Shown here piece after piece: positions 7,516 through 14,774 of a stretch of DNA of 16,038 nt. The stretch is from positions 1 through 16,038 of the forward strand of contig JACCYX010000045.1 of NCBI GenBank assembly GCA_013696265.1. Reading direction: 5' to 3'. The notes under the pieces are model-generated. The model did no database searches and was not told where the DNA came from. It worked only from the letters and a program-made list of their open reading frames with translations. How positions within the stretch are numbered: the stretch's first letter is position 1; every line of letters starts with the position of its first letter. Position numbers and translations under genes: made by a program. This DNA comes from Chloroflexia bacterium (GTDB lineage Bacteria > Chloroflexota > Chloroflexia > Thermomicrobiales > UBA6265).

Positions 7516-7592
7516 GGAACTTCCCTTCCGGCTTCGGGTGCCTGGCGGTTCGCTGGCCCAACGGGGTCCGGCGAGCGCTACGCGATGCGGAT

Positions 7593-8543
7593 TCAGGTCG
7601 CGACGATCTGGATTCCCACCACGAGCATGTTGTAGACGGCGTGCGTGATGACGGCCGACATCGTTCCCAGGTACTTTCGCTGAAATCCAAGAACGATACC
7701 AACCCCGAACAGGCCAACCAGCACGAACGAGAAGTCATACTGGATGTGGAGGCTGGTCCAGAACAGGGCGGCGATAACGATGCCGAAGCGCGGCTGGATC
7801 GCGCCGCGAAAGAGCACCTCTTCGCCGATACCCGCCGAGAGCCCGATCAGCAGGGCGCCGATGGGGTTGGTGAGCCCGCTGGTCATCTGATCCATCGTGT
7901 CTTCGATGTTGTCGACCACGTCTGGCTGGAAGGCAACGGTCAGCGCCGAACCAAGAATGCTCAGGACGAAGCAGGGAATCACCAGCGCGAGGCTGATCGC
8001 GACGGTTTTCAGGCTCGGCAGGGTCAGTCCAAGGCGCTGGGTGGTTTCGTTGCCCGTGCGATGGACCCGGTAGCCGACCGCCACGTAGGCGACCGCCACG
8101 AAGGTGACGGCGTTCAGGATGAGCCAGAAGAGATTGTCGGTCAGGGTGTCCCCGCCGGAACCGCCGACCTCGGCCGGACCGGACTGCGCCGCCGTGATGA
8201 CGAAGAACGACATCACCCACAGAATGAGCGCCAGACCGCAGAGATCGATCGGCGATTTCGGGTCCATCGGCGTGAACGAGGCCACCAGCTTGCGGAACGG
8301 CCGGAGCAGCGGCAGCGAGAAGGCGAGGCCGCTGGCCAGGATGAACGGCCCTTCGCCCAGGTCGGTGGTGGTCATCAGCGCAATGCCGGCGACGGTCAGC
8401 AGGCCGCCGGGAAGCCCGAACAGGAGGTAGATGCCGACGCTGGCCGAGCGGTCCGTCCGGGCCCGGTTGGCCCAGAACACGAGTCCGTAGATCGCGGCAA
8501 TCAGGATTGCCGTGGCAACGAGGGTGACAATGGCTTCGAGCAT
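7593..8543 (-). CDS. CPBP family intramembrane glutamic protease
   Basis: A polytopic membrane protein of 316 residues with about eight hydrophobic segments, the first at 4-24. The CPBP (CAAX protease and bacteriocin-processing, Abi/Rce1-like) motifs are present: EEVLFR with E241, E242 and R246; FWTSLHI with H267; and HAVYN with H301 and N305. Members cleave within the membrane, but the substrate here is unknown. The frame is open upstream to 8726, but that extension is arginine/proline-rich and non-membrane, while ATG at 8543 starts directly at the first membrane helix. The ribosome-binding site is weak. The gene is divergent from parB and upstream of the Mur ligase. A functional link with that ligase is possible but unproven. 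Confidence 0.88.
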   Translation of the reverse strand: MLEAIVTLVATAILIAAIYGLVFWANRARTDRSASVGIYLLFGLPGGLLTVAGIALMTTTDLGEGPFILASGLAFSLPLLRPFRKLVASFTPMDPKSPIDLCGLALILWVMSFFVITAAQSGPAEVGGSGGDTLTDNLFWLILNAVTFVAVAYVAVGYRVHRTGNETTQRLGLTLPSLKTVAISLALVIPCFVLSILGSALTVAFQPDVVDNIEDTMDQMTSGLTNPIGALLIGLSAGIGEEVLFRGAIQPRFGIVIAALFWTSLHIQYDFSFVLVGLFGVGIVLGFQRKYLGTMSAVITHAVYNMLVVGIQIVAT

Positions 8544-8652
8544 GGTTGGTGGCTTGGCCTTGCATGAGCGGCAACGCGGTGCCGGATCGAATCGGAAAGG
8601 CCGTAAGCCCCCGGTCATGGATCGCCCGGTTGATCCTCGGCAACCACGTCGA

Positions 8653-8658
8653 AGTATA
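8653..8658 (-). promoter_or_regulatory. Possible -10 element for the CPBP protease gene
   Basis: Read on the minus strand, TATACT lies about 110 bp upstream of the protease ATG in the 258-bp divergent gap. No good -35 hexamer is found 16-18 bp further upstream, so this rests on the -10 alone. A plus-strand pair TTGATC (8630-8635) with TATATC (8655-8660) overlaps it with a 19-bp spacer, and either reading could be fortuitous. Confidence 0.25.
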
Positions 8659-8698
8659 TCGCCGCCGGCAGGGACCGCCGTGGAAGAACGTGCGGCAG

Positions 8699-8707
8699 TG
8701 CTAGACT
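8699..8707 (+). promoter_or_regulatory. Possible extended -10 promoter for parB
   Basis: TGCTAGACT fits the extended -10 form TGnTANNNT and lies about 95 bp before the parB GTG. There is no convincing -35, which extended -10 promoters do not strictly need. It is the best plus-strand candidate in the divergent gap. Confidence 0.3.
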
Positions 8708-8801
8708 GAGCAGGCTCACGGCGCATGCGAACCAGACGTCATTCGTGCCGGCGCCACGACGGGCATTCTCTACCCCATTTGACCAAGGGAGCGGCAGACA
8801 G

Positions 8802-9728
8802 GTGACGAACGGCGGATCGGACAGGGCGCGAGCGCAAGGCGCCAGGCCCAGGCGAAGCGGTTTGGGCCGTGGCCTCGACTCGCTGATTCCGACCACTCCG
8901 GCGACGCCCCAGGGCATACCGGACGAGGGCGCGCTCCGCGAAGTCGCGATCGACGAAATCGTGCCGAACCCGTTTCAGCCACGGTCGCGCATGGACCGGC
9001 AGCAACTCGAAGAACTCGCCTCGTCGATCCGGACGCACGGGTTGATGCAACCGCTCGTCGTGGCCGGCAACCGCGCGGGCCATGGTTGGACCTTGATCGC
9101 CGGGGAGCGGCGCTGGCGTGCGTCACGGATGGCGGGACTGACGAGCGTTCCCGTGGTGATCATGGACGCCGCGCCGCAGGCCATGCTCGAACTTGCGCTG
9201 GTCGAGAACATCGCCCGCGCCGACCTGGGGGCACTGGAAGAAGCCGTCGCCTTCCGGCAACTCATCGACCAGTTCGGCCTCTCCCAGCAGCAGGTCGCCG
9301 ACCGCATCGGACGTTCGCGAACGAGCGTCGCAAACACCCTCCGGTTGCTGGGCGCGCCCGACGGGGTGCGCGACGCCCTGGTCGCCGGGCAGATCACGGA
9401 AGGGCATGCCCGCGCCATCCTCGGTCTACCCCTCGCGGCGGACCAGCTCGTGCTGCTCTCGATGGTGATCGAGAATGGGCTCAATGTCCGCCAGGCCGAA
9501 GCCCTGGTTCGCGGCTGGTCCAGCGACGACCGACCCAGTGGTAAAGCGGTGCCGGCCCGCGATCCCGACGAAGTGCGGATCGAGGACAAACTGCGGTCCG
9601 CGCTCGGCACCCGGGTCGCCCTGCGCAAGGGTGCCCAGGGCGCCGGGGGGTCGCTGACCATCCAGTTTTTCTCCGACGAGCAACTCCAGGGCATCTACGA
9701 CCGGCTGGTCGGCGAAGAACTCTGGTAA
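8802..9728 (+). CDS. parB: ParB/Spo0J chromosome-partitioning protein
   Basis: A CTP-dependent DNA clamp that loads at parS sites and works with the ParA ATPase in chromosome segregation. From the GTG at 8802 it has 308 residues. The N-terminus carries the ParA-contact-type motif GLGRGLDSLIP at 20-30. The CTP-binding/nuclease-like domain follows, with VPNPFQPR at 54-61, AGERRWRA at 100-107 and ENIARADLGALEEA at 135-148. A helix-turn-helix LSQQQVADRIGRSRTSVANT is at 160-179. The frame is open to a GTG at 8745, but only 8802 has a good ribosome-binding site (AGGGAG 11 bases upstream). parA is not adjacent as it usually is; the upstream neighbour is a divergent protease gene. No copy of the consensus parS sequence TGTTTCACGTGAAACA was seen in the window. 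Confidence 0.93.
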   Translation: MTNGGSDRARAQGARPRRSGLGRGLDSLIPTTPATPQGIPDEGALREVAIDEIVPNPFQPRSRMDRQQLEELASSIRTHGLMQPLVVAGNRAGHGWTLIAGERRWRASRMAGLTSVPVVIMDAAPQAMLELALVENIARADLGALEEAVAFRQLIDQFGLSQQQVADRIGRSRTSVANTLRLLGAPDGVRDALVAGQITEGHARAILGLPLAADQLVLLSMVIENGLNVRQAEALVRGWSSDDRPSGKAVPARDPDEVRIEDKLRSALGTRVALRKGAQGAGGSLTIQFFSDEQLQGIYDRLVGEELW

Positions 9729-9809
9729 ACATGGGTATCATTTCTCTTCAGGGCAACGCCGTTTCCGGCTCGAAACACGGTTCCAGCACCTACCAACAAG
9801 GATTTCCTC

Positions 9810-10926
9810 ATGGCCACCCGTGAAGATCTGACCCGGTCCCTCAACGAGACCATTGAACGCATTGGGCTAGTACGGGGGCGACTTTGACCTCGCCAGCGAC
9901 CAGCGCGAAGTAGCCGATCTCGAACGGCGCAGCGGCGAACCCGGTTACTGGGACGACCAGGAGACAGCCCAAACCGAGATGCGCCGCCTCGGCGAACTCA
10001 AGAGCACCGTCGAAACCTGGGACCGGATCACCCGCTCCAGCGATGACCTCACCGTCCTCCTCGAAATGTCCGAAGAAGAACCCGAGCTACTCGAAGAACT
10101 CGAAACCGAACTCAACGCGATCCGCGATCAGCTCGACGCGCTGGAATTGCAGTCGGCGCTCGACGGTCCGCACGATGGTTCCAACGCCATCCTCGTGATC
10201 CACTCCGGCGAGGGCGGCATCGACGCCCAGGATTGGGCCTCGATGCTGGCCCGAATGTACCTCCGCTGGGGCGACCGGCGCGGCTTCAAGACCGATCTCC
10301 TCGACTCCACCGACGGCGAGGAGGCGGGCGTCAAGAACGCCACTATCGAGGTCAAGGGCGCCAACGCCTACGGGATGCTCAAGGGCGAGGGCGGCTCGCA
10401 CCGGCTGGTGCGCATCTCGCCGTTCGATTCCGCGCATCGCCGGCACACCGCGTTCGCCCTGGTCGAGGTGATCCCGGAAATCGAGAACGACACCGAAATC
10501 GACCTCAAGCCGGACGACGTGCGGGTGGACACCTATCGTTCGTCGGGCGCCGGTGGCCAGCACGTCAACAAGACCGACTCCGCCGTCCGGCTGACGCATC
10601 TGCCCACTGGCATCGTCGTCACCTGCCAGAACGAACGAAGCCAGACCCAGAACCGGGAAACGGCGTACAAAATCCTGCGGTCCCGCCTGCTGGAACTCAA
10701 GCTGAAGGCTGAGGCGGAAGAACGCTCCGAACTCAAGGGCAACCTCACCGCCGCCGGGTTCGGCAGCCGCATCAGGAGTTACGTGATCCATCCCTACACC
10801 CAGGTCACCGACCATCGCACCGAGGCCAGCGTCGGCGACGCCCAGGCGGTCCTCGACGGCGGTCTCGACCCCTTCATTGACGCTTATCTGCACTTCCTGA
10901 TCACGCCGGAGGAAGTGGCATCGTGA
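9810..10926 (+). CDS. prfB: Peptide chain release factor 2 (programmed +1 frameshift)
   Basis: RF2 ends translation at UGA and UAA codons. The gene starts at ATG 9810 with AAGGA 7 bases upstream and encodes 25 codons to CTT at 9882-9884, where an in-frame TGA (9885-9887) follows. Reading continues in the +1 frame from GAC at 9886 to TGA at 10924-10926, giving 371 residues in total. The stop-codon-recognition tripeptide SPF is at 203-205 and the peptidyl-hydrolysis motif GGQ at 248-250, matching E. coli RF2 (205-207 and 250-252). Conventional ORF calling would begin wrongly at an internal ATG at 9979 and lose 56 residues. Low RF2 lets ribosomes pause at TGA and shift frame, so the protein regulates its own synthesis. 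The last 4 bases overlap the next gene. Confidence 0.95.
9873..9888 (+). promoter_or_regulatory. prfB programmed +1 frameshift site
   Basis: The sequence CGG GGG CGA CTT TGA C matches the layout of the E. coli site AGG GGG TAT CTT TGA C: a G-rich Shine-Dalgarno-like stimulator, one spacer codon, the slippery CTT, the UGA stop, and a C after the stop that weakens termination. The downstream +1 frame continues directly into RF2. The stimulator lacks the leading A of AGGGGG. Confidence 0.93.
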
Positions 10927-12080
10927 TCCACAACGCGCAATCGCGAAGATCGATCGCCTGGCTCGTCAGGGTCGTCCTGTTCGCATCCGTCGCCTGGCCA
11001 ATTGCGGCGGCGCCTGTTTTCGCACAGCCGGCGACACCGCAAGTCGACGATGTCGCCCGGCTTGAATTGGAATCGGACGTCGCCCTCGACTTCCCGCGGG
11101 GCATGACCATCTCGACGGAGGTCGCGTGGGACGACACCTACAACGATGCCTGGGTGGAACTGCTCTACACAGTCGCCGGGGACGATACCGCCAACCTCGC
11201 GTTCGTGCCGCTGGAGTCTGTCTCGACGGGCGAAGAGATGCCGCTCACCGCGACCCTCGACCTCCAGGCGATGTTCGTTCCCTCCGGCGTGACTCTCGAT
11301 TATTGGTGGCGGGTCGTCGACGATGGGGGTCCAGTCGCCGAGTCGGCGCCGGAACAGACCTCCTGGTTCGACGATCGCTGGGATTGGCGGGAACTCCAGA
11401 CCGATCAGGTGCGGTTGCACCACTACGGTCACGACTCGGCATTCGCCCAGAAGATGCTCGATTCGTCCCAAGCCACCGTGACTGAACTCGAAAGCCGGTT
11501 CTCGCTCCCGCGCAGCGCGCCGCTCGATATCTGGGTCTATCCCTCGGGCGAGGATTTCCGGGGCGCGCAGCAACCGAATTCCCGCGAGTCGATCGCCGGG
11601 GCATCGTACCCAGGCTACTTCCTGATCGTGGCCGTGGTGCCGGACGGCTCGACGAACGAGGTTGGACGGGTCATTTTGCATGAGGTCAGCCACCAGGTCC
11701 TCTACCAGGCGACCGACAACCCATTCACGTACCCGCCGCTTTGGTTCGACGAGGGAATGGCGACGCATTTCCAGGTTGGGGGAACGGATGGCTTCATGGA
11801 GATGGTGGTCCGGGCGCATCGCGACAACACGCTGTTCGACATTACGTCGCTCGACGCCAGTTTTCCGTATCTTCCAGCCCAGGCAACGCTGGCCTACGCG
11901 ACTAGCTGGAGCATCGTGGAGTACATCGAAGTCACCTGGGGCGACGAAGGCATCTCCCGGCTCATCGCGGCCTACGCCACCGGCGTACCGTACGACGAGG
12001 CGCTCGTCGATGCCCTGGGCGTCGACGGCGACGAACTGAACCATGACTGGCGGGCGTGGGTCGCGAGCCACGCCGATTGA
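10923..12080 (+). CDS. Secreted gluzincin-type metallopeptidase (peptidase MA-like)
   Basis: A 385-residue predicted exported zinc protease. The N-terminus has a Sec signal peptide: positive residues to about 16, a hydrophobic core to about 30, and a likely cut after VFA near residue 34. Residues 40-160 look like a beta-rich domain. The catalytic part has HEVSH at 253-257 and WFDEG at 274-278, supplying the third zinc ligand E277 in the gluzincin style (HExxH with a Glu about 20 residues later), as in the peptidase MA / M1 superfamily. The GTG start overlaps the prfB stop as GTGA and is preceded by GGAGGAAG at 7 bases, so it is translationally coupled to prfB. No functional link to release factor 2 is known to me. 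The physiological substrate is unknown. Confidence 0.85.
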   Translation: MIHNAQSRRSIAWLVRVVLFASVAWPIAAAPVFAQPATPQVDDVARLELESDVALDFPRGMTISTEVAWDDTYNDAWVELLYTVAGDDTANLAFVPLESVSTGEEMPLTATLDLQAMFVPSGVTLDYWWRVVDDGGPVAESAPEQTSWFDDRWDWRELQTDQVRLHHYGHDSAFAQKMLDSSQATVTELESRFSLPRSAPLDIWVYPSGEDFRGAQQPNSRESIAGASYPGYFLIVAVVPDGSTNEVGRVILHEVSHQVLYQATDNPFTYPPLWFDEGMATHFQVGGTDGFMEMVVRAHRDNTLFDITSLDASFPYLPAQATLAYATSWSIVEYIEVTWGDEGISRLIAAYATGVPYDEALVDALGVDGDELNHDWRAWVASHAD

Positions 12081-12096
12081 CAGGACAAGCTCGTCG

Positions 12097-12281
12097 GGTA
12101 GGGAATGCAGCGAAGCGAGCCTTGTGTCCTCCCGCGTGTCCGGCGGTTAGAGCGTGTTGCAAAGGGTTGGTGGTCCAGCATGTAAGTACGGTTGCGGAGC
12201 TTGCTCCGCCCGTGCTGGGCAAGACCGATCAACCATTCCTCAAACCGCTCCAGGCGGGAGGACACAAGGTTCTCCCCTACC
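12097..12281. repeat. Composite 185-bp palindromic element
   Basis: Nested inverted repeats fill the gap before the ferredoxin gene. Outer arms GGTAGGGAA (12097-12105) and TCCCCTACC (12273-12281) match at 8 of 9 positions. A perfect 16-bp pair follows: CCTTGTGTCCTCCCGC (12120-12135) and its complement at 12254-12269. Further in are imperfect arms of about 40 bases (GAGCGTGTTG near 12151 against CAAACCGCTC at 12241-12250; GGTTGGTGGTC against GACCGATCAACC), CCAGCA/TGCTGG, and a central stem GCGGAGC TT GCTCCGC at 12194-12209. The whole could fold into one long branched hairpin. It looks like a MITE- or REP-like element built from two facing copies of the GGACACAA...CCCTAC repeat. No transposase fragment was recognised. 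Confidence 0.7.
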
Positions 12282-12311
12282 GGAGCCGAGACGATTCGGA
12301 AGGGGCTGGAA

Positions 12312-12824
12312 ATGTACTGGACGAAGAAGCATGTGATGGTCTGCACGGCGGTGCATTGCAACCAGAAGGGCGGGATGGACGTGGCGGGGCGGCTCCGGCT
12401 CGCGGTGTTGCGCAAGGGACTCGACGCCGAAATTCTGGTCAACAATTGCGGCACTATCGACCTCTGCGACTGTGGCCCAAACATCGTCGTCTACCCGGAC
12501 AACGTGATCTACAACGGGGTGACGGTCAAGGATATTCCCGAGATCATGACCCACCTCGAAGGCGGTCCGGTCGTCGAGCGGCTGGTGCTGAGCGCGACAT
12601 CGAGCGCCGAGTTGGGCCGCAAGGGATATTACGCCGAGGCGCTGACCCACGATGGCGGGCTGCCGCCGGAGGATGCCGGCACGCTGGCCGGGAAGCATGG
12701 CTTCGATGAAGGGTGGATCGCTGAGCAACTCCGCCGGGGCTTCATGGCGCGCAAGCCCGACGCCGAAAGCGGCGAAGATCGCATCAAGGTCACGAAAAAA
12801 GCGAAAGACCGCTATTCTCTCTGA
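12312..12824 (+). CDS. Thioredoxin-like [2Fe-2S] ferredoxin with C-terminal extension
   Basis: A 170-residue protein whose first 95 residues resemble Shethna-type (thioredoxin-fold) [2Fe-2S] ferredoxins, which carry electrons for redox enzymes. Typical features are CDCGPNIVVYPDNVIYNGV at 52-70 and VKDIPEIMTHLEGGPVVERL at 72-91. The cysteines are C11, C16, C46, C52 and C54. The usual ligand pattern is C-x10-12-C and C-x3-C, so the spacing here (x4 and x5) is unusual and the exact ligands are uncertain. About 75 residues after the ferredoxin domain (GRKGYYAEALTHDGGLPPED onward) match nothing I know. ATG 12312 is chosen because GAAGGGG precedes it; the open frame extends back to 12192 but only through the palindromic element. 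Confidence 0.75.
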   Translation: MYWTKKHVMVCTAVHCNQKGGMDVAGRLRLAVLRKGLDAEILVNNCGTIDLCDCGPNIVVYPDNVIYNGVTVKDIPEIMTHLEGGPVVERLVLSATSSAELGRKGYYAEALTHDGGLPPEDAGTLAGKHGFDEGWIAEQLRRGFMARKPDAESGEDRIKVTKKAKDRYSL

Positions 12825-12841
12825 CGTGCCTGACCCTCGCG

Positions 12842-12847
12842 TATACT
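12842..12847 (+). promoter_or_regulatory. Possible -10 element for the PAP2-family gene
   Basis: TATACT stands out in GC-rich sequence 18 bp after the ferredoxin stop and about 120 bp before the next gene. No good -35 hexamer is present at standard distance (CTGACG at 12821-12826 is 15 bp away). Confidence 0.3.
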
Positions 12848-12888
12848 TTGCGTCCGACGACAGCGAGATACCCAACGGTTAACCAGCG

Positions 12889-12936
12889 GTCGGCCAGACG
12901 GGCCGAGACAAGCTCGGTAACCCTACGTAGCCGACC
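12889..12936 (+). promoter_or_regulatory. Hairpin in the leader of the PAP2-family gene
   Basis: GGTCGGC (12889-12895) pairs with GCCGACC (12930-12936), enclosing a second stem CCGAG (12903-12907) / CTCGG (12913-12917). The structure ends about 12 bases before the GGGGG that probably serves as ribosome-binding site. It could modulate translation, or terminate the ferredoxin transcript. No known riboswitch class was recognised. Confidence 0.3.
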
Positions 12937-12966
12937 ACAGTTTCATCTTGGGGGTTCCACCCGACC

Positions 12967-14007
12967 TTGGCTGAATCACGTCCGCCCGACCACCAGGGCA
13001 CACGCGGCGACCCTGAAACGAAGAAGCGGCGATTGACGTTCGACCGGTTCGATGTGGCGCGCCTGCGGACGCGGGACTTCCAGATTCGCCTGGCGATCGC
13101 GCTGGTCCTGGTCGTGGTTTCCCTGCTCACCAATCGACAATACCTTGGCTGGGGCCTGTTCGCGGTGCTGGCGGTCCTGATCCTGCCTTATGGCCGGGCA
13201 AGGTCGCTGCTCGGTGCCTTCGTTCCGTACGCGCTGGTCTGGTTCGTCTTCTCGTTCCTGCGTTCCTTCGCCGACGAAACGCAGTGGGCGCGCACCGTCA
13301 ACACCGTCGCCGCGGATTTCGAGCGCTGGCTCTTCAACGGTGAATTGCCGACGATTCGTCTCCAGGCCGATTGGTACACCCCCGGCGGCCTGCAGTGGTA
13401 TGACTACTACTTCACCTTCATCCATTGGTCGTACTTCCTGGTTCCCCACACCGTGGCGGTCTATCTCTGGTGGAAGAAGCCGGAGAAGTTCCGGCAATAC
13501 CTGCTGGGGCTCATCGTTCTCCTGACCCTGGGCTTGGCGCTCTACTTCGCGCTGCCAAGCAACCCGCCCTGGATGGCGCCGGAATCCGTGAATTCGCCTG
13601 GCGCGCCAACGACGCTCCGAATCATGGAACCGATCGGACGGCAACTCGGCGGCGGTCTGTACCAAGCCGGCTACAACGTGGTCGGCGAGTCGAACCCGAT
13701 CGCGGCGATGCCCTCGATCCACTTCGCGGTCACGTTCCTGCTGTTCTGGGTGGCAATGGATTATGGGAAGTGGTGGAGAATCACGGCCGCGGTCTATTCA
13801 CTGTCGATGGCGCTCGCCCTCATCTACATGGGCGAACACTATGTCATCGATATCCTCGCCGGCGGCGCGGTGACGACGATTGGCTGGGTTGCCGCCGGTA
13901 AATGGATCGGCAGTGGCCACACCTTCCTGCCGTCCTGGCGACGCGGCGAATCGGTGGAGAAGGTTTCCGAATGGCCGTCAGCCGGTCGTCAGCCCGTCAC
14001 CGAGTGA
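12967..14007 (+). CDS. PAP2 superfamily membrane protein (Aur1/Ipt1-like)
   Basis: A multi-pass membrane protein of 346 residues with hydrophobic segments near 41-55, 59-75, 84-98, 150-168, 178-196, 253-265, 272-288 and 295-308. It belongs to the PAP2 phosphatase/phosphotransferase superfamily: the second motif is PSIH at 249-252 and the third is YMGEHYVIDILAG at 287-299, with catalytic H291 and D295. The classical first motif KxxxxxxRP is not seen; instead there is LPSNPPWM at 196-203, as in the inositolphosphotransferase (Aur1/Ipt1) branch. Lipid headgroup transfer or dephosphorylation is therefore likely, with unknown substrate. The start is a TTG at 12967, with GGGGG about 12 bases upstream. 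The 3' end overlaps the opposite-strand gene by 19 bp. Confidence 0.85.
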   Translation: MAESRPPDHQGTRGDPETKKRRLTFDRFDVARLRTRDFQIRLAIALVLVVVSLLTNRQYLGWGLFAVLAVLILPYGRARSLLGAFVPYALVWFVFSFLRSFADETQWARTVNTVAADFERWLFNGELPTIRLQADWYTPGGLQWYDYYFTFIHWSYFLVPHTVAVYLWWKKPEKFRQYLLGLIVLLTLGLALYFALPSNPPWMAPESVNSPGAPTTLRIMEPIGRQLGGGLYQAGYNVVGESNPIAAMPSIHFAVTFLLFWVAMDYGKWWRITAAVYSLSMALALIYMGEHYVIDILAGGAVTTIGWVAAGKWIGSGHTFLPSWRRGESVEKVSEWPSAGRQPVTE

Positions 14008-14774
14008 CGGTCGAGCCAGCGGGCGAAGACCGGATTCAGGCGAGCGTAGTACGGTATGAAGCCAGGGAGATCGAGGGTCGCCCGTGTCTCCAACGCCTCG
14101 GCGACATCTGCTGTTAGGTCCGGTGAGTCCATGATCTCCTTGGCGAACCACGCCTTGAGGACGCGGTTCCAGACCGCGCTAAAGCGCATGATCGTGCCCT
14201 GCAATTGCAGCCGGTGCATCCCGGCCAGGGTTGGCGGGGGCCAGTCGCCGAGCCGCTCCGGCGGCCACCGCTCGGGATCGAAACCGGGAAACTCGCCGGC
14301 GCCTCTGGCGTCGCCCGTGCCGTAGTCGATTACCACCACCCGCGGCGGAGCGTAGAGCCCACGCTTGCCGCCCTCCAGGGCGAGCACCGGCATCGGCACC
14401 GACAGCGCGTTGGCGTAGCCGGCGGACGGAACCGGAAAACGAGCCAGCGTGCCCGGATGGTGGGGAGGGTTGGCCTCGGAAAAGGTGGACGCCGATTCCA
14501 TGATCCGATCGAGGAACCCGGTGCCGTCTTCATTCACTACCGGCGCGTCGAACGAATCGTCGTCGTCATTCGAGACGAATGTGATCTGTGCCGAATCCCC
14601 TGACTGGAGTGAGATCTCCACCCGTTCGGCATCGCGGCCATCGGGCCTCACCTCCACCATCTGCGACACGACCGACCACAGCGCGGGGTCGCCAAAGCGG
14701 GCCAGCATCCAGGCGTACTGTTCATCGGCGCTATCGACCCGGACGAGCCGGTGTCCATTGCCTGGATCAGCCAT
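13989..14774 (-). CDS. Hypothetical protein, downstream gene of a two-gene unit
   Basis: A 261-residue predicted soluble protein of no family I recognise. It has no signal peptide or membrane helix. An acidic stretch SNDDDDSFDAP lies at 68-78, followed by a long proline-rich middle (for example GFDPERWPPERLGDWPPPTL) and a C-terminal half rich in aromatic residues (FSAVWNRVLKAWFAKEIM). The frame is open to 14870, but ATG 14774 has AGGGCGGG just upstream and overlaps the end of the upstream gene by 8 bases, the typical layout for coupled translation. The two proteins probably act together. The 3' end overlaps the PAP2 gene end. Confidence 0.75.
   Translation of the reverse strand: MADPGNGHRLVRVDSADEQYAWMLARFGDPALWSVVSQMVEVRPDGRDAERVEISLQSGDSAQITFVSNDDDDSFDAPVVNEDGTGFLDRIMESASTFSEANPPHHPGTLARFPVPSAGYANALSVPMPVLALEGGKRGLYAPPRVVVIDYGTGDARGAGEFPGFDPERWPPERLGDWPPPTLAGMHRLQLQGTIMRFSAVWNRVLKAWFAKEIMDSPDLTADVAEALETRATLDLPGFIPYYARLNPVFARWLDRHSVTG
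13994..14010. terminator. Hairpin over the overlapping 3' ends of convergent genes
   Basis: CCGTCACCGAGTGACGG forms a perfect 7-bp stem with a CGA loop. It spans the PAP2 stop codon (14005-14007) and the last sense codons of the opposite gene. Symmetry in a tail-to-tail overlap suits two-way termination, but no T-run follows on either strand. Confidence 0.35.

Noticed and set aside
8544..8726. 61-residue N-terminal extension of the CPBP protease
   Set aside because: It is Arg/Pro/Ser-rich and unlike a membrane protein start, and it would cover the divergent promoter region.
9731..9823. Small 30-codon frame between parB and prfB
   Set aside because: It has no ribosome-binding site, overlaps the prfB start out of frame, and its residues look random.
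9979..10926. Release factor 2 starting at the internal ATG 9979
   Set aside because: It would lack the N-terminal 56 residues; the upstream ATG with a good ribosome-binding site and the CTT-TGA-C frameshift site explain the full protein.
10884..12071. Long 395-codon minus-strand frame
   Set aside because: It is antisense to the metallopeptidase, whose signal peptide and HEVSH motif support the plus strand.
12144..12215. tRNA-like piece GGTTAGAGCG
   Set aside because: It resembles a D-arm, but no acceptor stem, anticodon arm or GGTTCGA-type T-arm follows.
12192..12311. 40-residue N-terminal extension of the ferredoxin
   Set aside because: It is encoded by the palindromic element and has no family similarity; ATG 12312 has a good ribosome-binding site.
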